Shown here: positions 1-12,500 of the stretch, in pieces
Layout of the letters: every line of letters begins with the position of its first letter
Position numbering within the stretch: the stretch's first letter is position 1
Source: Mesostigma viride
Taxonomy: Eukaryota; Streptophyta; Mesostigmatophyceae; Mesostigmatales; Mesostigmataceae
Assembly: GCA_009746045.1 (NCBI GenBank)
Contig: RPFO01001139.1
Location: 217,501-281,500 of the forward strand
Reading direction: 5' to 3'
DNA length: 64,000 nt
The notes under the pieces: generated by a model
The model's input: only the letters and a program-made list of their open reading frames with translations
What the model was told of the DNA's origin: nothing
The model's database searches: none
Position numbers and translations under genes: made by a program

Positions 1-454
1 CCGACAAGTTGACACAGAGTACGTATGACGTGCCTGGGGGTTGGAGCGAAAGTCGAGAAGATGTCCTCGCTCTACCGGGCAGCATTCCTTCACTCCTTTC
101 TCTGCATTGCATTTTTGTGAACCCTTTGAAGGTGTTTCCACGGTGCTGAATCGCTCCGGGAATCGAAACATTTTCCAATCGCCTTTACGAGTTGTCTAGC
201 ACCACAGAAAAAATGTCCATAATCAGTCAAGCAGTCCACAGCTGGAACATGGCTGGTATCCTGTGCGATTCCAGGCGGGGTTGTCAACGACATTATGCTG
301 CTTGTGTTGCAAGTTGTAGCTTCTTGTCGTGGCTGCACCTTAACCTAGGATACATGCGCTAGCAGACATGGCGTAGCCATTGCTGCTTGCTAGTTCAGCC
401 ACGCCTGACGTGTCGGTGCTTCGGTGTTACCTTTCCTGCTCCTGCCACTGCCAG
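1..454 (+). other. Sequence upstream of first visible TOP6B exon
   Basis: This is unique sequence of moderate GC. It should contain intron and perhaps the missing 5' exon, but no ATG-containing exon with a phase-compatible GT donor was convincing. It ends in the acceptor of exon 1. Confidence 0.5.
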
Positions 455-507
455 AATCCCCTGCCGAATTCTTCGCGGAGAACAAGAACATCGCTGGATT
501 CGACAAT
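455..507 (+). CDS. TOP6B: TOP6B exon 1 (first visible)
   Basis: The acceptor is a pyrimidine-rich run ending CTGCCAG. The exon starts with two bases of a split codon (Lys in plant proteins) and reads SPAEFFAENKNIAGFDN, the family's N-terminal signature ahead of the ATPase fold. The donor GTCAGT is the only one in the gene not starting GTG. The preceding exon was not found in positions 1-454. Confidence 0.9.
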
Positions 508-3500
508 GTCAGTTGCACTTCCTTGGTCATTATGATGACAATGCGTGGTGGTGGTAGGGTGGGGGGTGGGGTGGGGGCAAACGGGGTGGGGTGCATGCTT
601 GCTTAACATCCCGGTTCACCGCGGCCTGAACCAATGTCACACTAGGATAATAGTCTTAACCCACGTGTGGCTGGATGTCATTTTATAGTTGCCAGGCAAG
701 GCATTTCCTTGCTGGCTGCCTACAATTGCAGTAATGGGCTTACTTGCATCGACGTGTGAGGTCCCATGTTCCAGTCACTATCTCACCCTTACCAATCCAT
801 GAGGTGCCTGCCTTTTACTTGGCTTGACGTGCCGTTCCAAGTTCCAGTCACCATCTCACCCTTACCAAGCAATCAGATGCATGCATTCAACCGGGAGGCC
901 ATGATGCATGCTTTCAATTTGGAGGCCATGGGGCAAGGGTAGCGGATTCCTACGGGGCCACATAACGATGACACGTTGCTTTCCTGGCTGTCTGGTGGCC
1001 TTCCCATGAAGCGCCCCCCCTGTAGCCTAGCAGCGCTCGTGTGGGCCTCCTAAGGCTAGATGGACGTGAAATGACAAGCAACCCCGCTCGGACCTAATTC
1101 CGACAACCTTATTCGTGAAGCCGTAGAAATCAAGGGTCCCCAAGCCGCCTGCTTTTTGTTGTCACTCTACAAACACTCACAGTCTATCAAGCTTCCATGT
1201 AAAGTGATAGCAAATTGGACGCCACGGCAGTAGACGGCTCCTCTGCACCACGCTCTTGCGTGTACAGCGTCACTTGCATGCACAGCTTGCCTGTACAGCG
1301 TCGCTTGCATGTACAGCTTGCCTGTACACTTTACAGTGTCGCTTGCATGCACAGCTTGCCTGTACAGCATCGCTTGCATGCACAGCTTGCCTGTACACTT
1401 AACAGCGCCGCTTGCATGCACAGCTTGCCTGTACAGCGCCGCTTGCATGCACAGCTTGCCTGTACAGCTTGCCTGTACAGCGTCGCTTGCATGCACAGCT
1501 TGCCTGTACACTTAACAGCGCCGCTTGCATGCACAGCTTGCCTGTACACTTAACAGCGCTGCTTGCATGCACAGCTTGCCTGTACAGCGCCGCTTGCATG
1601 CACAGCTTGCCTGTACAGCCTGTACAGCATCGCTTGCATGCACACCTTGCCTGTACACTTAACAGCGCCGCTTGCATGCACAGCTTGCCTGTACACTTAA
1701 CAGCGCCGCTTGCATGCACAGCTTGCCTGTACACTTAACAGCGCTGCTTGCATGCACAGCTTGCCTGTACACTTTACAGCGCCGCTTGCATGCACAGCTT
1801 GCCTGTACAGCGCCGCTTGCATGCACAGCTTGCCTGTACAGCTTGCCTGTACAGCGTCGCTTGCATGCACAGCTTGCCTATACAGCGTTGCTTGCATGTA
1901 CAGCTTGCCTGTACACTTTACAGTGTCGCTTGCATGCACAGCTTGCCTGTACAGCATCGCTTGCATGCACAGCTTGCCTGTATACTTTACAGCGCCGCTT
2001 GCATGCACAGCTTGCCTGTACAGCCTGTACAGCATCGCTTGCATGCACACCTTGCCTGTACACTTAACAGCGCCGCTTGCATGCACAGCTTGCCTGTACA
2101 CTTTACAGCGCTGCTTGCATGCACAGCTTGCCTGTACACTTTACAGCGCCGCTTGCATGCACAGCTTGCCTGTACAGCGCCGCTTGCATGCACAGCTTGC
2201 CTGTACAGCTTGCCTGTACAGCGTCGCTTGCATGCACAGCTTGCCTATACAGCGTTGCTTGCATGTACAGCTTGCCTGTACACTTTACAGTGTCGCTTGC
2301 ATGCACAGCTTGCCTGTACAGCATCGCTTGCATGCACAGCTTGCCTGTATACTTTACAGCGCCGCTTGCATGCACAGCTTGCCTGTACAGCCTGTACAGC
2401 ATCGCTTGCATGCACACCTTGCCTGTACACTTTACAGCGCTGCTTGCATGCACAGCTTGCCTGTACACTTACAGCGCTGCTTGCATGCGCAGCTTGCCTG
2501 TACAGCGTCACTTGCATGCACAGCTTGCCTGTACAGCGTTGCTTGCATGCACAGCTTGCCTGTACACTTTACAGCATCGCTTGCATGCACAGCTTGCCTG
2601 TACAGCGTTGCTTGCATGCACAGCTTGCCTGTACAGCGTCACTTGCATGCACAGCTTGCCTGTACAGCGTTGCTTGCATGCACAGCTTGCCTGTACACTT
2701 TACAGCGTCGCTTGCATGCACAGCTTGCCTGTACAGCGTCGCTTGCATGTACAGCTTGCCTGCACACTTTACAGCTTTACTTGCATGCACAGCTCGCCTG
2801 TACAGCGTTGCTTGCATGTACAGCTTGCCTGTACACTTTACAGTGTCGCTTGCATGCACAGCTTGCCTGTACAGCATCGCTTGCATGCACAGCTTGCCTG
2901 TATACTTTACAGCGCCGCTTGCATGCACAGCTTGCCTGTACAGCCTGTACAGCATCGCTTGCATGCACACCTTGCCTGTACACTTTACAGCGCTGCTTGC
3001 ATGCACAGCTTGCCTGTACACTTACAGCGCTGCTTGCATGCGCAGCTTGCCTGTACAGCGTCACTTGCATGCACAGCTTGCCTGTACAGCGTTGCTTGCA
3101 TGCACAGCTTGCCTGTACACTTTACAGCATCGCTTGCATGCACAGCTTGCCTGTACAGCGTTGCTTGCATGCACAGCTTGCCTGTACAGCGTCACTTGCA
3201 TGCACAGCTTGCCTGTACAGCGTTGCTTGCATGCACAGCTTGCCTGTACACTTTACAGCATCGCTTGCATGCACAGCTTGCCTGTACAGCGTTGCTTGCA
3301 TGCACAGCTTGCCTGTACAGCGCCGCTTGCATGTACAGCTTGCCTGTACACTTTACAGCGTCGCTTGCATGCACAGCTTGCCTGTACAGCGTCGCTTGCA
3401 TGTACAGCTTGCCTGCACACTTTACAGCTTTACTTGCATGCACAGCTCGCCTGTACAGCGTTGCTTGCATGTACAGCTTGCCTGTACACTTTACAGTGTC

Positions 3501-6500
3501 GCTTGCATGCACAGCTGGCCTGTACAGCATCGCTTGCATGCACAGCTGGCCTGTACAGCATCGCTTGCATGCACAGCTTGCCTGTATACTTTACAGCGCC
3601 GCTTGCATGCACAGCTTGCCTGTACAGCCTGTACAGCATCGCTTGCATGCACACCTTGCCTGTACACTTTACAGCGCTGCTTGCATGCACAGCTTGCCTG
3701 TACACTTACAGCGCTGCTTGCATGCGCAGCTTGCCTGTACAGCGTCACTTGCATGCACAGCTTGCCTGTACAGCGTTGCTTGCATGCACAGCTTGCCTGT
3801 ACACTTTACAGCATCGCTTGCATGCACAGCTTGCCTGTACAGCGTTGCTTGCATGCACAGCTTGCCTGTACAGCGTCACTTGCATGCACAGCTTGCCTGT
3901 ACAGCGTTGCTTGCATGCACAGCTTGCCTGTACACTTTACAGCATCGCTTGCATGCACAGCTTGCCTGTACAGCGTTGCTTGCATGCACAGCTTGCCTGT
4001 ACAGCGCCGCTTGCATGTACAGCTTGCCTGTACACTTTACAGCGCCGCTTGCATGCACAGCTAGCCTGTACAGCGTCGCCGCGGTGTCTCTGGCCAGGCG
4101 TCGATGCAGGATCCCTGTCGATATCACACGGGTATTCCTGCTCGCAACCTTGACGGTGCAGCGGTTCCTGTCGATATCACACGGGTATTCCTGCTCGCAA
4201 CCTTGACGGTGCAGCGGTTCCTGTCGATATCACACGGGTATTCCTGCTCGCAACCTTGACGGTGCAGCGGTTCCTGTCGATATCACACGGGTATTCCTCC
4301 TCGCAACCTTGACGGTGCAGCGGTTCCTGTCGATATCACACGGGTATTCCTCCTCGCAACCTTGACGGTGCAGCGGTTCCTGTCGATATCACACGGGTAT
4401 TCCTGCTCGCAACCTTGACGGTGCAGCGGTTCCTGTCGATATCACACGGGTATTCCTGCTCGCAACCTTGACGGTGCAGCGGTTCCTGTCGATATCACAC
4501 GGGTGTTCCTGCTCGCAACCTTGACGGTGCAGCGGTTCCGGTCGATATCACACGGGTATTCCTGCTCGCAACCTTGACGGTGCAGCGGTTCCTGTTGATA
4601 TAATTGGTACTCCTGCTCGCAACCTTGACGGTGCAGCGGTTCCTGGGAAAAAAATATATCAAGCTCTGCTCGTGGGATGATGGGAACCGGTGGGGGATGG
4701 GGGATAGTTTTTTTCCGCGGGGAAGCCTTGGTTGGCACTCTGTGACGAGGATGTGGTTTTAGTTTGGTTTTAGTAGGTTCAATGCGGTTGTCGCGGACTA
4801 TATATGCTTCACATGGTCACCTAGGCCCCGCTAGGTTCTGTGGTGGTGGTACCTCGCGTTTGCCAGTGTGACCTTCCCCCTCTCTTCACTGCCTTCCCCC
4901 TCTCTTGGCATCCCTTCACTGTATTGTCAAACATACCAACCCCCTTGTTAACGAACCTACTCTACTCCTCAGGCCCTCTTCTTGTCGAGGTGATGTTCAC
5001 CCACCCCTTCTTAACATCTTGCCCCCTTAAGGTCCCTTTCTGAATCCTCCCCACTAACCTTTGAACCCTGCCCCCCCCCCCCCGCCCCCTCCCCTCCTCC
5101 CTCCTTGTTTTCATCTCCCCCCTTCTCCCCCCCTTGTTTCATGGATCCATCGCCCAATACAACCCCCCCCCCAGCCCGGCAAGTCTCTCTACACCACCGT
5201 GCGTGAGCTGGTGGAAAATGCGCTGGATGCAGCCGAGAGCATAAGGGAGCTGCCGGACATCGAGCTGTCCATGTGGGTGCAACATGTTATAGGATTTAGT
5301 AGTTATAAATAGCAAGTGTAATAAAGGAACTTCCATCGAGCGGACCATGTGGGTGCAACATGTTATAGGATTTAGAAGTTATAAATAGCAAGTGTAATAA
5401 AGGGACTTCCATCGAGCGGACCATGTGGGTGCAACACGTTATAGGATTTAGTAGTTATAAATAGCAAGTGTAATAAAGGAACTTCCACTGAGCGGACCAT
5501 GTGGGTGCAACATGTTATAGGATTTAGAAGTTATAAATAGCAAGTGTAATAAAGGGACTTCCATCGAGCGGACCATGTGGATGCAACATGTTATAGGATT
5601 TTGTAGTTATAAATAGCAAGTGTAATAAAGGAACTTCCATCGAGCGGACCATGTGGGTGCAACACGTTATAGGATTTAGTAGTTATAAATAGCAAGTGTA
5701 ATAAAGGGACTTCCATGGAGCGGACCATGTGGGTGCAACATGTTATAGGATTTAGTAGTTATAAATTGCAAGTGTAATAAAGGGACTTCCATCCAGCGGA
5801 CCATGTGGGTGCACCATTTTTATATAGTATTACTACAGTAAGCACAGATAGCAAGTATGATGGAGCTGCTGGATATCAAGCGGACCATGTGGGTGTTAGC
5901 ATAGTCTCGCTGCAATAAGCACTGATAACAATTATAATCAGGGAGCCCACAGATAATGAGCACAGATAATGAGCACAGATAACAAGCACAGATAACAAGC
6001 ACAGATAACGAGCACAGATAACAAGCACAGATAACAAGCACAGGTAACAAGCACATACAACAAGCACAGGTAACAAGCACAGATAACAAGCACAGGTAAC
6101 AAGCACATACAACAAGCACGGATAGCAAGCACAGATAACAAGCACAGGTAACAAGCACATACAACAAGCACGGATAGCAAGCACAGATAACAAGCACAGG
6201 TAACAAGCACATACAACAAGCACGGATAGCAAGCACAGATAACAAGCACAGGTAACAAGCACATACAACAAGCACGGATAGCAAGCACAGATAACAAGCA
6301 CAGGTAACAAGCACATACAACAAGCACGGATAGCAAGCACAGATAACAAGCACAGGTAACAAGCACATACAACAAGCACGGATAGCAAGCACAGATAACA
6401 AGCACAGGTAACAAGCACATACAACAAGCACGGATAACAAGCACAGGTAACAAGCACAGGTAACAAGCACAGATGACAAGCACAGGTAACAAGCACATAC

Positions 6501-9500
6501 AACAAGCACGGATAGCAAGCACAGGTAACAAGCACAGGTAACAAGCACATACAACAAGCACGGATAACAAGCACAGGTAACAAGCACAGGTAACAAGCAC
6601 AGATGACAAGCACAGGTAACAAGCACATACAACAAGCACGGATAGCAAGCACAGATAACAAGCACAGGTAACAAGCACATACAACAAGCACGGATAGCAA
6701 GCACAGATAACAAGCACAGGTAACAAGCACATACAACAAGCACGGATAGCAAGTACAGATAACAAGCACAGGTAACAAGCACAGATGACAAGCACGGATA
6801 GCAAGCACAGGTAACAAGCACAGGTAACAAGCACAGATGACAAGCACAGATGACAAGCACAGGTAACAAGCACATACAACAAGCACGGATAGCAAGCACA
6901 GATAACAAGCACAGGTAACAAGCACATACAACAAGCACGGATAGCAAGCACAGATAACAAGCACAGGTAACAAGCACAGATGACAAGCACGGATGACAAG
7001 CACAGGTAACAAGCACAGATAACAAGCACAGGTAACAAGCACAGGTAACAAGCACAGATAACAAGCACAGGTAACAAGCACAGATGACAAGCACAGATAA
7101 CAAGCACAGGTAACAAGCACAGGTAACAAGCACAGGTAACAAGCACAGGTAACAAGCACAGATAACAAGCACAGGTAACAAGCACAGGTAACAAGCACAG
7201 ATAACAAGCACAGGTAACAAGCACGGATGACAAGCACAGGTAACAAGCACAGATAACAAGCACAGGTAACAAGCACAGGTAACAAGCACAGATAACAAGC
7301 ACAGATAACAAGCACAGGTAACAAGCACATACAACAAGCACGGATAGCAAGCACAGATAACAAGCACAGGTAACAAGCACATACAACAAGCACGGATAGC
7401 AAGCACAGATGACAAGCACAGATGAGGGATCACGAACCACCTCCACAATGGAGCCTTTCATGCCGCGTCAGTCGATCCCATCATGCCTACTTTTACAAAA
7501 CACTTGAAGTGTACAAGTGTGCATGCGCATGCCCCAGCAATGAATGCATCATACACCAATGGGAAGAGAGTATCACCACATGCGGCTCTCATGCTCCCTA
7601 GGTAAGCATGCACACATTACAGCGACCACTCCCTGGGTAAGCATGCACACCTTATAGTGACCGCTCCCTAGGTAAGCGTGCATGGGTTATAGTGATCGCA
7701 ACCGTGTGTCCTGCGTGCCACTGTATGTGTGTATGTGGTCACTCTACGCAGAGAGGAGGTCTCCCAGTCGCGGTACAACGCCAGCATCGGCCTGGTGGAC
7801 CACGCGCGGGTCGACTCGGCGCTATACGACGACTTTGAGACGGAGAAGGAGAGGGAGGTGGGTGGTCCATCTAACTTACAGGACAAGGAGTGGGAGGTGG
7901 GTGGTCCATCCAACTTACAGGACAAGGAGTGGGAGGTGGGTGGTCCATCTAACTTACAGGACAAGGAGAGGGAGGTGGGTGGTCCATCTAACTTACAGGA
8001 CAAGGAGAGGGAGGTGGGTGGTCCATCTAACTTACAGGACAAGGAGTGGGAGGTGGGTGGTCCATCGAACTTACAGGACAAGGAGTGGGAGGTGGGTGGT
8101 CCATCTAACTTACAGGACAAGGAGTGGGAGGTGGGTGGTCCATCCAACTTACAGGACAAGGAGTGGGAGGTGGGTGGTCCATCTAACTTACAGGACAAGG
8201 AGAGGGAGGTGGGTGGTCCATCCAACTTACAGGACAAGGAGTGGGAGGTGGGTGGTCCATCTAACTTACAGGACAAGGAGTGGGAGGTGGGTGGTCCATC
8301 TAACTTACAGGACAAGGAGTGGGAGGTGGGTGGTCCATCCAACTTACAGGACAAGGAGTGGGAGGTGGGTGGTCCATCGAACTTACAGGACAAGGAGTGG
8401 GAGGTGGGTGGTCCATCTAACTTACAGGACAAGGAGTGGGAGGTGGGTGGTCCATCCAACTTACAGGACAAGGAGTGGGAGGTGGGTGGTCCATCCAACT
8501 TACAGGACAAGGAGTGGGAGGTGGGTGGTCCATCCAACTTACAGGACAAGGAGTGGGAGGTGGGTGGTCCATCCAACTTACAGGACAAGGAGTGGGAGGT
8601 GGGTGGTCCATCGAACTTACAGGACAAGGAGTGGGAGGTGGGTGGTCCATCCAACTTACAGGACAAGGATTGGGAGGTGGGTGGTCCATCTAACTTACAG
8701 GACAAGGAGTGGGAGGTGGGTGGTCCATCTAACTTACAGGACAAGGAGTGGGAGGTGGGTGGTCCATCTAACTTACAGGACAAGGAGTGGGAGGTGGGTG
8801 GTCCATCTAACTTACAGGACAAGGAGTGGGAGGTGGGTGGTCCATCGAACTTACAGGACAAGGAGTGGGAGGTGGGTGGTCCATCCAACTTACAGGACAA
8901 GGAGAGGGAGGTGGGTGGTCCATCCAACTTACAGGACAAGGAGTGGGAGGTGGGTGGTCCATCTAACTTACAGGACAAGGAGTGGGAGGTGGGTGGTCCA
9001 TCTAACTTACAGGACAAGGAGTGGGAGGTGGGTGGTCCATCCAACTTACAGGACAAGGAGTGGGAGGTGGGTGGTCCATCGAACTTACAGGACAAGGAGT
9101 GGGAGGTGGGTGGTCCATCCAACTTACAGGACAAGGAGTGGGAGGTGGGTGGTCCATCGAACTTACAGGACAAGGAGTGGGAGGTGGGTGGTCCATCTAA
9201 CTTACAGGACAAGGAGTGGGAGGTGGGTGGTCCATCGAACTTACAGGACAAGGAGTGGGAGGTGGGTGGTCCATCTAACTTACAGGACAAGGATTGGGAG
9301 GTGGGTGGATGCTGTGCCCATATCCATGTACGCACTAGTAAGGTACAGGGAGAGGGAGCGAGCGCGTGTGGCGTGTGCGCGTAACGACACTGAGGCGGAC
9401 GAAGAGAGGAAGTTGGGTGGCTTGGTAATGTAGATTACACGGAGTACATATTGGGACTTCTTATTTATATACTGCTAGTACTACTTGTTTGTATACTTAT

Positions 9501-12500
9501 TTACATACTACTTGTTTGTATAGTATGGTTGATGGTGAGGAGAGGGAGGTGGGTGGGGACTTGATGTGGGGGGCAAATAGAGGGAGTTGGGTGGACATTT
9601 CGACTGTAGAGGGTGACATGGGAACGGGGGTGTGCGTGGCATGGGTCCATGGCGTCTGCGCTGACAAAGAAAAGCTCTTAGCACCTCTCACCTGATAAAT
9701 TGCTACCACCGGTAATTGCCACTAATCAAGTACTACTATTAGTTCTATCCATCATCTACCTGTCGTCGACCCACAGAAACGGTTGGCCCGGGAAGCCAAA
9801 GCGGAAGCAAAGCTGCAGGCCAAATCAGGGGCCGGCACCGCGGCCACCGGAGCAAGCGCACCGCCAGCGGCAGACGGGGGCGGCGCTGACAACAAGCCGG
9901 GTGGTGGTAAAGATCCAGTGGGCGGCAAGGCGGGTGCTAAGGGAGGCAAGGACGCGGCCAAGAGCAGCAGGGGCCACGCATCCTTCTTCCGCGTGACCTG
10001 CAAGGTGGGCAACCTCAGTACTTTTGTGACCTGCAAGGTGAGCACTTCTTACTTTTGAGGCGTGCAAGCCGCCGCATGGGTGGAGATCGCTTCAGTGTGG
10101 CGGCACCTGCAAGAGGAGCACTAAGGTTGCTGGCAAAAGTCGTCGTAAAATCGAGGACGGTTGTAACTGTGGTGGTGGACGGCAGTCAGCACAGTTGGCA
10201 TCTGTCAATCACTCAGTCAGTTGTGAGCGCAAGTGTGGTTGGCAACCATCAGTGACGATGGTGGTAGTCAGTGGCGTGGACTGCAGTCAGCGCGGATGGA
10301 ACTGCGTCGTGGGCGCGTCTAATTTGTCTTGATGGGTAGCAAAGAGCCTGTGACATCAGTTGCACATGACCGGGCACGGCATGACGAAACCACGTTGTCT
10401 AGCCACCGTGTCCTCATCAATCACCTTGGGACCTGCTCCTCCAGGGAACAAGGTGAGGACTTGGGCACTATTCCATGCTATCAGAACGTTTGGCATCTCT
10501 AGCCCTTTCTCTGTGGGCGTCGTGTCTTCTCTGCTGGACGACGAGCCTGACTTGGGGCTGTGTACAATCGCGTCTTGTGTGCGTGCAGGACAACGGCACG
10601 GGCATGGCGCATGATGACATCCCAAACATGCTGGGCCGAGGTGGGCGGGTACATGGGGGCATTGAGCACTCACACATGACTGGTATTGCACCGAGACACA
10701 CACACGCACACGCACACGCACACATACGCACACGCACACGCACACGCACACGCACACGCACACGCACACGCACACGCACACGCACACATACGCACACGCA
10801 CACGCACACGCACACGCACACGCACACGCACACGCACACGCACACGCACACATACGCACACACACACGCACACGCACACGCACACGCACACGCACACGCA
10901 CACGCACACGCACACGCACACGCACACGCACACGCACACGCACACATACGCACACGCACACGCACACGCACACGCACACGCACACGCACACGCACACGCA
11001 CACGCACACGCACACGCACACGCACACGCACACGCACACGCACACGCACACGCGCACACGATCAGTCACGCATATCAGTCTGTGTGAACTATGCCTGTGT
11101 GTGCGTGCATGGTTGTCTCCCCGCGTCCTGACCACCTCCATGTCTGCCTTGGTGGCGTGTCACCGCTCATGGCTCTCACCTCCCGGCCCGGCTCTGCCCC
11201 AACCCCTTTCCCCCCGGCTCTCCTCTTCGTTGCACCCTCTTCCTGGCCTGCTTGCTGCCCGCATTCCACAACCCTTGCTCTCTATGCCCTGGCTGCTCGC
11301 TCGCTCCACTCCCCCCCCCCTGCCCCTCTCACCTGTCCCCAGTCCTGTCGGGCACCAAGTATGGCGTGAAGCAGACGCGCGGCAAGTTCGGGCTTGGAGC
11401 CAAGATGGTGCGTGTGGCATGGATGCTTTGGTGGAGGGGGGGGGCGTATGGTGCGTGAGCCAGGGAAGGGCCAGGAAAAGCTAAAGATGTATCGTTGCTT
11501 CAGTGGGCGAAGCGTGCTTTGGTCTGGGAGCCAAGATGGTGCATGGGCCAGAGAAAGTGCAGGCCACAAACATCCATGCTTTGGTCGGGTGGCCAAGAGG
11601 GTGTGTGTGCCAGGAAAAGATGGTCTTTAGACGCCCTACTTCGATGGGCTATGGATGCACTTAGTTTGGCCTGTGCGTGAGAAGGGGTTAGGGCATGAGG
11701 GAAGACGTTGTGACCATGCTGTCATGAAGGCTCGTCGGGGATGGGAGCCAATATGAAGATGAGTAAGCCAGGATAGTGTGGGCGCCAGAGAGCTAATAAT
11801 AGACCCCTTCTGAAGGCTGCTCCGACTTGAATCCGGTTCAACATATCTAAGTCGGTGCGGGAGGTGCCCAATAGTCAGTTCTGGGTGAGCTTCGCCCCTT
11901 CTGCTACCCTGCCCAAAATTTTCCTGTCAGAGGCCTGGATACCACGACCTGTGCTAGACCACGCCCCGAGCTAGACCGTACCAGTTGGGGGGGCACCAGC
12001 AGGCAAGTTGTACGGACGGTTCTGAAGCCGTGGGAATCAGGAGTCATCAGTATGGCCCATCGTACAAGCTGGATGCTCTGACTTTCCGTGCCCGCTCAGG
12101 CTTATTTCGGTCCGAATGATTTTTTTTCTTCTTCTTCTTCTTCTTCTTCTTCTTCTTCTTCTTCTTCTTCTTCTTCTTCTTCTTCTTCTTCTTCTTCTTC
12201 TTCTTCTTCTTCTTCTTCTTCTTCTTCTTCTTCTTCTTCTTCTTCTTCTTCTTCTTCTTCTTCTTCTTCTTCTTCTTCTTCTTCTTCTTCTTCTTCTCTT
12301 CTTCTTCTTCTTCTTCTTCTTCTTCTTCTTCTTCTTCTTTTTCTTCTTCTTCTTCTTCTTCTTCTTCTCCTCCTCCTCCTCCTCCTCCTCCTCCTCCTCC
12401 TCCTCCTCCTCCTCCTCCTCTCCTCCTCCTCCTCCTCCTCCTCCTCCTCCTCCTCCTCCTCCTCCTCCTCCTCCTCCTCCTCCTCCTCCTCCTCCTCTCC

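Noticed and set aside
1167-4206. Cys/Ala/Leu-rich frames of up to 801 codons in intron 1
   Set aside because: They are shadows of the 31/38-bp minisatellite on both strands, inside an intron whose flanking exons join in phase.
9752-10045. Minus-strand frame opposite exon 4
   Set aside because: It is a shadow of the GC-rich coding exon 4.
10356-11141. Thr-His / Val-Cys / Ala-His dipeptide frames
   Set aside because: They are translations of the CACACG tract.
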